This document shows, piece after piece, positions 17,288 through 26,400 of a stretch of DNA of 64,000 nt. Every line of letters starts with the position of its first letter. The first letter of the stretch is position 1. The DNA is from Streptococcus anginosus subsp. whileyi MAS624 (lineage in GTDB: Bacteria; Bacillota; Bacilli; Lactobacillales; Streptococcaceae): positions 908,501 to 972,500 of the forward strand of contig NZ_AP013072.1 in NCBI RefSeq assembly GCF_000478925.1, read 5' to 3'. The position numbers were made by a program, and so were the translations under genes. The notes under the pieces are model-generated. The model worked only from the letters and a program-made list of their open reading frames with translations. It searched no databases and was not told where the DNA came from.

Positions 17288-17449
17288 ATGGATATAGAGG
17301 ATAAACTTAAAAGAAAAAATATTAAGTTAGCTAAGGAAGAGGAAGAATCGGAGAAATTCATGGAGTATTTAGGTATATTTTATTTTCTATACTGTCTCCT
17401 CCTTCTTATCATTGCAGCGTTATGGCAGTGGGTCACGAGTTTGAGATGA
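17288..17449 (+). CDS. Small single-TM membrane protein, 53 residues
   Basis: ATG 17288 is preceded by GAAAGGAG, and the TGA is at 17447-17449. A charged Lys/Glu-rich N-terminal helix (about residues 1-26) is followed by a TM helix (about 29-48) and a short basic end. It is too small for most gene callers. It is the first gene after promoter copy 3 and precedes the topoisomerase. No family was recognised. It might anchor the DNA-processing proteins encoded downstream at the membrane; this is inference. Confidence 0.6.
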   Translation: MDIEDKLKRKNIKLAKEEEESEKFMEYLGIFYFLYCLLLLIIAALWQWVTSLR

Positions 17450-17539
17450 ACTAGACCATGAGCGCTACTACTATAATGATGGAATCGTCACTTAATATGG
17501 CTGTAAATTTAGCCTTTCATTCAATCCAAAGGAGAAACA

Positions 17540-19294
17540 ATGATTACCGTTTTATTAGCAGAAAAAGATGATCAGGCGGCAACCTATGCAGCTGCATTAG
17601 GAGAAGGTCGCAAAAAAGGAATGACATGGATTATTCAACAGAGTCCTTACCTTGAAGGAGAAATTCATATCGTTGCAGCAGAAGGACACTTATTTGAATA
17701 TGAACCTCCAAATAACAACTGGGATTTAGAAAAACTCCCTTTACTAGATGTATCTTTTAAGCAGCACTTAAAAGACGACAAGAAAAGCAAGAATCGTTTT
17801 AATGTTATCTATCAAGAAGTTAAAAAATCAGATCGTGTTCTTATTGGAACAGATTCTGATCGTGAAGGAGAGCGGATTGCTTATTCTATTCTGTCTCATA
17901 TTCCAGGAGGAAAAGAAAAAATTTGGAAACGATTGTGGGTTCACTCTATGACCAAAAAAGGTTTACAATGCTCTTTTCAAAATTTAAGAGATCCAACAGA
18001 GACTTATAACTATTATTTAGAAGCAGAAGCCCGTGCGCAAAGTGATTGGTTAGTAGGGATGAACTTATCCCCTTTTGTAACCTTGTCTCTTCAACATTCA
18101 GGAAAAGTCTTACGGAAGAAAGAAAATCTTTTTTCAGTTGGTCGTGTTCAAACACCTACAATTCGGATTTTATGTGAAAACGATATTAGCATAAGAAATT
18201 TCGTTCCACAGACTTATTGGAAATTACAGCTAGAAGATAAGCAAACAGGTATCGTCTTTTCAAACTCTGAACCTTACTATGATAGCGAAGAAGTATTTAA
18301 AATAGCTAGAAACTTGTCAGAGGTTTCTACAGTTTCTTCTATTGAATCAGAAGAACATGTAAAGGCAGCCCCTCCTCTATTTTGCTTGTCTGACTTGCAG
18401 GAGTATGCTGCTAAACGTTGGAAGTTTGATGTTTCTATGACAGAGCAATTAGTAGAGAGGCTTTATCTTAAAAAATATTTGTCTTATCCTCGAACAGATA
18501 GTCGCTATATTACACAAGAAGAATTTGACTATTTGTCAAGTAATATAGCTGCTTATCAACAAGTATTACAGTGTTCTTTTGAGGTGGCACACCCTGAAGC
18601 AAGAAAAAACTATGTAAATCCTGAAAAAATTGGAGAAAACAGCCACTATGCGCTGATTCCAACTGAAAAAATTCCTGATCTGCTTTCTTTGACACCCCAA
18701 GAGCGCTTGATTTATGAGGCAGTCACAAGAAGAACTATTTTAATGTTTGCGGAAGATTGTCGCTATGAAACAACAACTGTTCAATTGAAAAATCAAGGTT
18801 TAGAATTTGTGACACGTGGAAGAAAGATGGTTCGTTTAGGTTGGAGTGAGTGGGCAAATCAAACTATTCGAAAAGATGTCTTCTTGCCTCATTATCAAGC
18901 GGCTCAAAAAGTTTCTAGTATGATTTCTGTTTGTGAAGAAGTAACAAAACCACCTAAACGCATTACAGAAAGTCAGTTGATTGGCTCTATTTTTTCAAAA
19001 TATGGTCTTGGAACTCCAGCCACAAAAGCGGCTATTATTCAGACAATTCAAGATAGGGGATATGTCACAAAAGATAAGAAAACAGGTCAATTTACACCAA
19101 CCAAAAAAGCTTATCTCCTGATTAACTTTTTATATGATAATGAATTTTCTAATCCAGAAACAACAGGAGGATGGGAAAATTTCTTATCTCAAATTGGTGA
19201 AGGAAACATCAACCCACGAGAATTTGTGGATGCGATTAAAGAAAAATTGAAGAACCAGATTGTGGCTACTGAGGAAAGAGGTGAGTGCAGTTGA
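17540..19294 (+). CDS. Type IA DNA topoisomerase (TopB-like)
   Basis: 584 residues. The Toprim domain is N-terminal with GTDSDREGE (D105, D107, E109, E111); the catalytic tyrosine is Y316 in SYPRTDSRY. Known: type IA enzymes pass or relax single strands, and ICE- and plasmid-borne copies are thought to resolve replication or transfer intermediates. The protein lacks the C-terminal zinc ribbons of chromosomal TopA, like topoisomerase III. The ATG has AAAGGAG upstream. Its 3' end overlaps the Hsp100-like gene by about 10 bases, so the two products are probably made together. Confidence 0.9.
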   Translation: MITVLLAEKDDQAATYAAALGEGRKKGMTWIIQQSPYLEGEIHIVAAEGHLFEYEPPNNNWDLEKLPLLDVSFKQHLKDDKKSKNRFNVIYQEVKKSDRVLIGTDSDREGERIAYSILSHIPGGKEKIWKRLWVHSMTKKGLQCSFQNLRDPTETYNYYLEAEARAQSDWLVGMNLSPFVTLSLQHSGKVLRKKENLFSVGRVQTPTIRILCENDISIRNFVPQTYWKLQLEDKQTGIVFSNSEPYYDSEEVFKIARNLSEVSTVSSIESEEHVKAAPPLFCLSDLQEYAAKRWKFDVSMTEQLVERLYLKKYLSYPRTDSRYITQEEFDYLSSNIAAYQQVLQCSFEVAHPEARKNYVNPEKIGENSHYALIPTEKIPDLLSLTPQERLIYEAVTRRTILMFAEDCRYETTTVQLKNQGLEFVTRGRKMVRLGWSEWANQTIRKDVFLPHYQAAQKVSSMISVCEEVTKPPKRITESQLIGSIFSKYGLGTPATKAAIIQTIQDRGYVTKDKKTGQFTPTKKAYLLINFLYDNEFSNPETTGGWENFLSQIGEGNINPREFVDAIKEKLKNQIVATEERGECS

Positions 19295-21126
19295 ATCAAG
19301 CATCAAAGACTCCTTTTTTAGACCAATTTACAGAGAATTTATCTCAAAAAATTAGTCAAAAGCCAAAGGATTATCAAGTGTATGGAAGGGAGGAAGAAAT
19401 TCAAGCTGTCATTATCTCTCTTTGCAGACGAACGAAGAATAATCCTATTTTGATTGGTGAACCTGGTGTTGGGAAAACAGCAATTTTAGAAGGATTAGCT
19501 TTGGAAATCTTACAAGATCGTGTTCCCGAAACATTAAAAGGCTTAACTGTCCGTTCCCTTGAATTGTCTAGTTTAATGAATGAGAGCGAAGGAAGTTTTA
19601 TCACAAAACTGAAAAACATCATTGATGAATTAAAGAAAACTCCTGGTCAAAATCTACTCTTTATTGATGAATTTCATACAGTGGTCGGTGCTGGGAGTCA
19701 GAATGGAGAATCACTAGATGCAGGAAATGTTTTGAAACCTTCTTTGTCTCGTGGAGAGATTCAGTTGATTGGTGCTACTACATTAGATGAATTTCATGAG
19801 TATATTGAACAAGATCGTGCTTTGGAACGCAGAACCCAACCAATTCTCATTAAAGAGCCAACAATTGCACAAGCGATTGAAATTGTGGGGCAAGCAAAAG
19901 AAATTTATGAAGACTATCATAATGTTTCAATCAGTCATGAAGCTGTTTGTCAAGCCGTGAAACTATCTACCCGTTATATTCCCGATCGCTTTCTTCCTGA
20001 TAAAGCTTTTGATTTGATTGATGAGGCTGCTACTATAGTTTCTTCAAAGGGACAAGAACTTGTTACAGAACGGGAAATAGCAGAAGTGCTGAAGAAGCAA
20101 ACTGGTATTCCAGTAACTACTGTTTTAAAGGGAAACAAAGAACGCTTAGATTCTTTAGAAGAAAAGCTTCATCAGCGAGTAAAAGGACAAGATGAAGCTA
20201 TCAAAGCTGTTGTAGAAGTGATTAAAATTAGTCAAGCTGGAATGCAAGACGAAAACAAGCCAATTGGTTCCCTTCTTTTCTTAGGAACAACTGGAGTTGG
20301 AAAAACAGAATTGTCAAAAGCTCTGGCTGAAGGATTATTTGATGATGAAGAAGCGTTGATTCGATTTGATATGTCAGAATACTCTCAAAAAGGTGATGTC
20401 ACTAAATTGATTGGAGATAGAAATCGTAGAAGCAAGGGACTTTTAACAGAAGGAGTCAAAAGAAAACCTTATTCCGTTATTTTGCTCGATGAAATAGAAA
20501 AAGCTCATCCAGACATCTATGACCTTCTTCTTCAGGTGATTGATGATGGTCGATTAACAGATGCGACCGGAAGATTAGTCAGTTTCAAAAATACTATTGT
20601 GATTATGACAACGAATATTGGTCAAGAAAAGCTTTTGACAAAAGCTGCTATGAAAGGCAGTCTTCGTCATTTAACAGAACGGGAACAAATTCAATTTGAA
20701 GCTAGTATGGAAATTGAACTCAAAACAGAATTTCGCCCTGAATTTTTAAATCGGATTGAATACAAAGTGATTTTCAATTTACTCGAAAGAGAAGATTTAG
20801 AAGAAATCGTGGAGAAAAATATGAAAGAAATCGAGGAGCGAACGAATAAAAAGGGATTGTTCTTATCTTATGACCCAGCTGTTCTGGATTATTTAGTAGA
20901 TATCGGAACAGATTCTAAAAATGGTGCTCGTCCACTTGAACGATTATTGAAAAGAAAAATTCAAGCTCCTATTTCAGATATTATTTTAAAACTTCCGAAT
21001 ATAAAAGCCCATCAGTACGTTGTTCATATTCAAGTAGAAGGAGAAAAAGAAGAAAGTAATCCCCGAAAAGACCCTCGTCAATTGCAATTTAATGTTTTAA
21101 ATCAGTCAAACTATTTATTCAACTGA
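19285..21126 (+). CDS. Hsp100/Clp-type double AAA+ ATPase without N-domain or usual pore loops
   Basis: 613 residues from GTG 19285; TTG 19291 has slightly better spacing to GAGGTG. Two AAA+ modules: Walker A at 58-65 and 334-341, Walker B at 124-129 and 398-403, an arginine-finger region LERRTQP in ring 1 and GARPLERLL in ring 2. There is no Clp N-terminal domain and no M-domain. The aromatic pore loops are missing: the K-Y-R-G site is replaced by MNESEGSF (98-105) and the G-Y-V-G site by GDRNRRSKG (377-385). No ClpP-docking tripeptide is evident. It is more likely a remodelling ATPase than a protease partner. Confidence 0.85.
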   Translation: MQLNQASKTPFLDQFTENLSQKISQKPKDYQVYGREEEIQAVIISLCRRTKNNPILIGEPGVGKTAILEGLALEILQDRVPETLKGLTVRSLELSSLMNESEGSFITKLKNIIDELKKTPGQNLLFIDEFHTVVGAGSQNGESLDAGNVLKPSLSRGEIQLIGATTLDEFHEYIEQDRALERRTQPILIKEPTIAQAIEIVGQAKEIYEDYHNVSISHEAVCQAVKLSTRYIPDRFLPDKAFDLIDEAATIVSSKGQELVTEREIAEVLKKQTGIPVTTVLKGNKERLDSLEEKLHQRVKGQDEAIKAVVEVIKISQAGMQDENKPIGSLLFLGTTGVGKTELSKALAEGLFDDEEALIRFDMSEYSQKGDVTKLIGDRNRRSKGLLTEGVKRKPYSVILLDEIEKAHPDIYDLLLQVIDDGRLTDATGRLVSFKNTIVIMTTNIGQEKLLTKAAMKGSLRHLTEREQIQFEASMEIELKTEFRPEFLNRIEYKVIFNLLEREDLEEIVEKNMKEIEERTNKKGLFLSYDPAVLDYLVDIGTDSKNGARPLERLLKRKIQAPISDIILKLPNIKAHQYVVHIQVEGEKEESNPRKDPRQLQFNVLNQSNYLFN

Positions 21127-21142
21127 AAAAATTTTTCTGATT

Positions 21143-21181
21143 TGTCCCATTAAAAACAAAAAAATTATTATCCCTTAAAAT
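21143..21181 (+). promoter_or_regulatory. ICE regulon promoter, copy 4
   Basis: TGTCCCATTAA at 21143, TTATCCCTTA before the -10 TAAAAT at 21176-21181, offset 33 bp. It drives the pilin-adhesin operon. Confidence 0.8.
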
Positions 21182-21214
21182 AAGGAAGTCAAATGAGAAT
21201 AAAGGAGGAAAATC

Positions 21215-21562
21215 ATGAAATCATATTTGACAACACAACTAACTAAGGTGAGAAATAAAAGTAAAATCTATTTCTCCTCCCTTGCTCTTTTCTTAACAGG
21301 TGTATCTGCTCATATTGTGTATGCAGCAGATCCGTTTGAAAAAAGTAAAAACCTTGCACAACAAGGAATCACTAAAATACAAGGTATTAGCATTTTTCTA
21401 TTTGGACTGGGACTTGTTGTTACTGGTCTTGTCTATAGCTTAGGAGGACGAGAAATAAAAGCAGCTATTAAAAAGCACTGGTTAGCCATTGCTATAGGTA
21501 TCATCGTTGTATCTACTGGTCCAAGTATTGTAGAGTGGTTTTATAACTTTGTTAAAAGTTAG
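21215..21562 (+). CDS. VirB2/TrbC-like pilin-type protein
   Basis: 115 residues. A basic start and hydrophobic segment end at VYAAD (about residue 39), a good signal-peptidase site. The mature part has two TM helices (about 55-75 and 88-108) separated by a short basic loop, the usual build of VirB2/TrbC proteins that form or line the conjugation channel. The ATG has AAAGGAGG upstream. It is first in the operon after promoter copy 4. Confidence 0.75.
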   Translation: MKSYLTTQLTKVRNKSKIYFSSLALFLTGVSAHIVYAADPFEKSKNLAQQGITKIQGISIFLFGLGLVVTGLVYSLGGREIKAAIKKHWLAIAIGIIVVSTGPSIVEWFYNFVKS

Positions 21563-21575
21563 AAAGTAGGTAGTT

Positions 21576-22634
21576 ATGGCATTTAAACTTCTAAATAAAG
21601 CAAGGAAATGTCCCATAAAAGATGAATTATTTGTGCAAGTTACCTGGACTCCTAACAACTCTCCAGCAGAAGATGAAAAGCTAAATTCTTTAATAGAGGA
21701 GCTAGATGAGAATATTCTAGCTGAAGGTCAATTTCATTTTGATGAAACCCTTCCTTACCTCACCTTTTTACAAGCAGAAGTTCTTTTTCAAGAAATGAAG
21801 CGAGAATATGAATCATTTCTGATTGAAAAAGTTTCTGTTTGTCGAAGAGAAGGTGGAGGAATTACAACGAAAGGAGAAGTATTTGTCCAACCTCTTTTGA
21901 TAGATGCCAGTTATCAAAATTTGTTGCAACCTTTAATGGAATCTATTTTGACAACACCTGACTTCTCTACATATAGCTATGATGAAAAAAGAGATTATTT
22001 TATCAATCAAGTTTTTCCTAGCTATCGAGCTAGTTTAGATGTTAGCGAGACTTCTCTTCCACTGTTTCCGAGTAAAGAAGAAGTCCATAGTAAAGGAAGC
22101 ATTCGTAGCCCTGCGGTTTCTATTCAAAGAGATGAGTTTCAGCAACAAAAGCAATCCTCTCATCCTATGAAAAAAATTTATCTTACTTTGGGAATAACTA
22201 GCCTATTACTTTGTTTATCTTTAGGGATTAACATTTGGATATTAACTAATCAAAGTCAAATGACTCGACAAGTTCAGTTTTTGCATCAAGAGTTAGAAAA
22301 AACGATTCAATTACAAAAACAAGAACATCGGTTGGATGTTTTTAGTCGTTACTTTATACCAAGTTACTATTCTAATAACAAACAGTTATTAACTGATTTT
22401 TTGGATAAAGGAAATGCAAAATATACAGTTCCAAAAGAAGGAACCTTGCAATCTGTTATTCTGGAAAAAATCAGCTATGAAGCTGGTGAATATACGGCAA
22501 CCTATGTTCTTGCCTTAAAGCAAAATAATGGAATCAAAAGCGTTCGATTAACACTCGTTGCCAAAGAAAAGAAATCCAGCCCCTATGGCTTTGTCATCAC
22601 TAAAGAGCCAATAGAAACAACTTATATAAAATAA
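21576..22634 (+). CDS. VirB8/TcpC-like transfer protein
   Basis: 352 residues. A cytoplasmic region of about 205 residues precedes one TM helix (about 207-230), then a short coiled coil and an extracytoplasmic domain of about 110 residues whose strand pattern (AGEYTATYVL, VRLTLVAKE) fits the NTF2-like fold of VirB8 and TcpC. Known: these proteins link the channel to the envelope. Here the cytoplasmic part is unusually long. It lies between the pilin gene and the surface protein genes. Confidence 0.6.
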   Translation: MAFKLLNKARKCPIKDELFVQVTWTPNNSPAEDEKLNSLIEELDENILAEGQFHFDETLPYLTFLQAEVLFQEMKREYESFLIEKVSVCRREGGGITTKGEVFVQPLLIDASYQNLLQPLMESILTTPDFSTYSYDEKRDYFINQVFPSYRASLDVSETSLPLFPSKEEVHSKGSIRSPAVSIQRDEFQQQKQSSHPMKKIYLTLGITSLLLCLSLGINIWILTNQSQMTRQVQFLHQELEKTIQLQKQEHRLDVFSRYFIPSYYSNNKQLLTDFLDKGNAKYTVPKEGTLQSVILEKISYEAGEYTATYVLALKQNNGIKSVRLTLVAKEKKSSPYGFVITKEPIETTYIK

Positions 22635-22652
22635 AAGAAAAGGAAAATCTAA

Positions 22653-23405
22653 ATGAAGAAAAATAAACTATTAACAATGCTAAGTATTTCAACGATTGTA
22701 TTGGCAAATGCCGGAATGGTCTTGGCGGATGCACCAGTTGTTCCAGTAGATCCAAGTGCTTCTACTGAAGTAACTCCGAAACCAGAAACACCAGCTGAAC
22801 CAAGTCTTCCGGTTCCAGAAACTCCAAGTGAACCTTCAACAGAACCAGAAAAGCCTGTTGAACCGACTCCGGAAAATCCTGGTACAAAACCAAGTGATCC
22901 GGTTGTTCCTTCAGATCCGACAAATCCTTCTACGGAACCTTCAACAGAACCAGAAAAGCCTGTTGAACCAGCTCCGAACCCAAGCACACCTTCTTCAGAA
23001 GATAAGAAGGATGAAGAAAAACCAAAACCAGAAGAAAAACCCAAAACAACGGATGAAGCAAATCAAGCTGGTAAAAGCCAAATTGGAACAACCTCAACTG
23101 CTACAGGTCAAGTGGTGCAAGATGTAGCACCAAACAAACCAGTCACGACAAATTCAGGAGTTACAATTGTCGGAGTCCAAAATAGTAATCCGATTATTGC
23201 AAATGCAGACGGTACAACTTCTATTGTTTCAGCTGCTTCCATTGGAGCAACAGTTAATCCGGATCAAACGGTTTCCGTAACAACCGCTTCAGGTGAATTA
23301 AAGACATTACCTAAAACAGGTGAGAAAGCATTCATTAGTTCTCTGCTATCATTGATTGGTCTATCTTTGCTTGCAGTAGGAACAAAATTAAAAAAATTGT
23401 TTTAA
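22653..23405 (+). CDS. LPXTG cell-wall protein, proline-rich (PrgC-like)
   Basis: 250 residues. Signal peptide ending near VLADA (about residue 26); a long Pro/Glu/Ser/Thr-rich region (about 30-130) with repeated TEPEKPVEP units; a beta-rich stretch; then the sortase signal LPKTG at 219-223, a hydrophobic segment and a basic tail. It is placed as in enterococcal pCF10, where PrgC accompanies PrgA and PrgB. It may extend other adhesins from the wall or aid mating aggregation. The Pro-rich region makes a Gly/Ser-rich false ORF on the other strand. Confidence 0.8.
   Translation: MKKNKLLTMLSISTIVLANAGMVLADAPVVPVDPSASTEVTPKPETPAEPSLPVPETPSEPSTEPEKPVEPTPENPGTKPSDPVVPSDPTNPSTEPSTEPEKPVEPAPNPSTPSSEDKKDEEKPKPEEKPKTTDEANQAGKSQIGTTSTATGQVVQDVAPNKPVTTNSGVTIVGVQNSNPIIANADGTTSIVSAASIGATVNPDQTVSVTTASGELKTLPKTGEKAFISSLLSLIGLSLLAVGTKLKKLF
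22830..22969 (+). repeat. Pair of identical 35-bp direct repeats in the proline-rich region
   Basis: The 35 bp at 22830-22864 recur exactly at 22935-22969, 105 bp apart (35 codons, in frame). They encode EPSTEPEKPVEP-type units. Recombination between them would delete 35 residues without a frameshift, so length variation between strains is expected. Confidence 0.85.
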
Positions 23406-23429
23406 TAAAATTTAAGGAGAAATCAAAAA

Positions 23430-26400
23430 ATGAAATCAAATGAAACAAAAACGTATGGCTCTATTCGCAAAATCAAGGCTTATGGTACTTGTGGGGTTAT
23501 TTTAGGACTTGCAGCACTAGCTGTAGCGACAACTAATGGCGTACAGGCAGATGAAGTCGCTAAAGAGCCTACAACGGTTGCACCCGCAAATACAGCTACT
23601 AATTTACCAGATAGCCAACCAGCCAAAACAGCTGAACAACGTAATCAGTTGAATCAAGCTGGTCAAGCACAAGGAAATGTAACCGTACAAGTAGATAATA
23701 GTCAAGTGAACCAAGCAGCTCAAGCAGCTCAAAAAGAAGGTGTAAAGGTTGTGCAAGATGCTTCTGTTGATAAGGGTACGACGAATACAATTACTGAAAC
23801 ACAAAAAGCTCAAGCGGAAATTGCAGCTGATCAAGCTAAGCAAAGGGCAGCTGTTGAAAAAACAACAGAAGATTATGTAAAAGCAAAAGATGACCATGCA
23901 AAAGCGGTTGAAGAAACCAAGCAAAAGAATGCGCAAATTGAAGCAGAAAATAAAGCTTTGAAAGAAGCACATGACAAGGCTAGCCAACAAGCAGCGCAAA
24001 CCAATCAAGCAGTGGAACAAGTGAAAGCTAAGATTAAAGCTGAGTTTCCAGATGCCAAAGTGACGGAGACCACTAAAGAAATTAAAGTGGATCCAACCAA
24101 AACGTCTTATGATGCCTATACAAAAGTTGTCGATCAAGTAAAAGCTGAAAATAAAAAAGCTACTGAAACCTATCAAGCTGAAAAAACGAAAGAAAATCAA
24201 GAAATCGCAGAGACAAAGGCTTATAACGAAGCGGTGCGAAAACGCAATAGTGAGAACAAGGCAAAAGTAGAAGCCGAAAATGCAGAAATTGCCAAACGCA
24301 ACCAAGCTCAGTTGGCTCATAAAAAATCTGTTGAAGCAGAAAATGAAGCAATCAAAAAACGCAATGCAGCCGGTCAAGCAAAGGTAGATGCAGAAAACAA
24401 GGAAATTGATAAATTCAATAAGAAAGTTGCGGAATTTAACAAGTCTGAAGATGAGCGGGTTGCTCGTGAACGTGCCAAAGCGGAACAAGATAGACATAAA
24501 GATGGGTATCTAAGTGAAGTGGTTACACAAGGCTTAGTGTTTAAAAATGAGACAAACGCTAGTATTACAGTAACGGGTGCAGATAGTTATACAAGCGCTA
24601 AAGGATTGAAAGAAGCTTTTGCGGAAGCTCATCAAAAAATTGGCTTGCCATTTCAGGAATATGTGTTTAATTTTTCCTATCTGGACGATCGAACAATTAC
24701 AAAGCGTTCTGATCGTTTGGCTAAACAGTTTGAATTATATCAAACAACCACAGCTATGACAGCCGTAAAAGGTAGTAAATTGGGAGTTGTAAATTCTCAT
24801 GTTGGGCAAACTGTTACGGTGACTTGGGGCAATCTTCAAAATTCCAGCTTCAATGGCAAAAAAGTAACAAAAGCAGAAATGAGCATTACTACGTTGCCGA
24901 ATTCTGAAAATGTTCAAGATGAGGTAATTTATGGCTTCCATCAAAACCCAGCAGATGGTGTTGAAATTTCTGCCATCGCAAAAGATCGCAGTAAGGATTA
25001 TTTCTTGCGCACTCGTCTTCAATTACGTTATTATTTAGAAGACGGTACAGTTGTTAATTTTTCAGATACAAAAAACAAGCCAAATGAAGGAAAAGGCTTA
25101 CTTGGTATTTCAAGTTTAAATTCTTACAAAAATCACGTAGAGGGAGTTCAAGAGACTTCTACTTCTCGTTTTGTTCCAATTTCTGGTTCTTCCATTGTAA
25201 AACATGATAATGGCATGTTTTACTCAAATGAACGGGATAATTCAGATGGTGCCCATTTTGGTTTACCGTATCAACATAATGCCATTGATCATCGAGACAG
25301 TCCTTATTTTTGGTATTTAGCTGGTGCAATGGAATTGAAGGGGACAGCACCTGAGTATGATATTGTTGTATCTAATTGGGATAAATTAGGAGATTTTAAA
25401 GGTGAAGGACATTATACTCCATCAATTTGGTTTACGCTGACAAGTGAACTGGCAGCAACTGGTGTTCCAACTCGCCCTCAATATCAACAGCCAAAAGAGC
25501 TTAAAAGCTTTACTCCTGAAAAACTGAAAGAAGTTCCAACACCTAAATTAGAAGAGTTGAAGAAGTTTACTCCTGAGACGGAAAAAACTGTACCAACTCC
25601 AAAAGCTAAGTTAAGCTTGGTCACAGTTAATGGTGTACCAACACCAACATATAAACCAACTGAAAAATTGCCAACACCGCCTGTTGTTCCAACAGTGCAT
25701 GTGCACGATTATAAATTATCTACTCGTCCACAAGTACAGAAAGCAGTTGAAAATGCGGATAAGGTGAATATTAACGGTCAATACGTTGCTAAAAACTCGC
25801 TTAATCGTTTTGCTTTGCAGACGGAAACACTTCCTGCAGGTCGCAAGCCAATTACTCAATTAGTCTTTAATGACCACTTACCACAAGGCTTTAAAGTGGA
25901 TTTGGAAAAGACAAAAGAAGCGAATAAAGGTTATGAGGTCGCTTATAATGAAAAGGCAAACTTGTTGACATTTAAGGCAACCACAGCTACTCTTACTTCG
26001 GTTAATAAAGATTTAGCTAAAGAGTACAAATTGGCTGATTTGTCTGTTTGGGGTCGTCCTCAAAATGACGCTGCAGATTATGAAAACGTCTTTGAAATGG
26101 TCGTGAACGGTGGTGGTTCAAATGGTTATGTGCGCAAGTCAAATAAAGTCCTGATTCATACACCAGGAAAACCAGATCCAAATAAACCAAACGATCCAAA
26201 AAATCCAAATCGTGATCCACTAAAACCAGAAAAGCACAATTACAATGCTGCTGGAACAGTGGTAGATGGCAAAGAAATGCTTCCTGAAGGAATCAATTAC
26301 TATGTTTCTAAATGGACGAATCGCCCAAATAAGAATGACAAGTCTGGTAAAGAAGCGATTGCTAAAGGCTTTGCATATATTGAAGATTACCAGGATGATG

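Noticed and set aside
22649..23044. Minus-strand Gly/Ser/Phe-rich ORF
   Set aside because: Mirror of the Pro/Glu/Thr repeat region of the LPXTG protein; no start signals.
22653..23405. Tandem repeats as a CRISPR-like array
   Set aside because: Only two long identical units, in frame and coding for Pro-rich wall-spanning sequence; no spacer pattern.
23604..24497. Minus-strand 297-residue Phe/Cys/Leu-rich ORF
   Set aside because: Antisense shadow of the alanine-rich coiled coil of the antigen I/II gene; improbable amino-acid composition.
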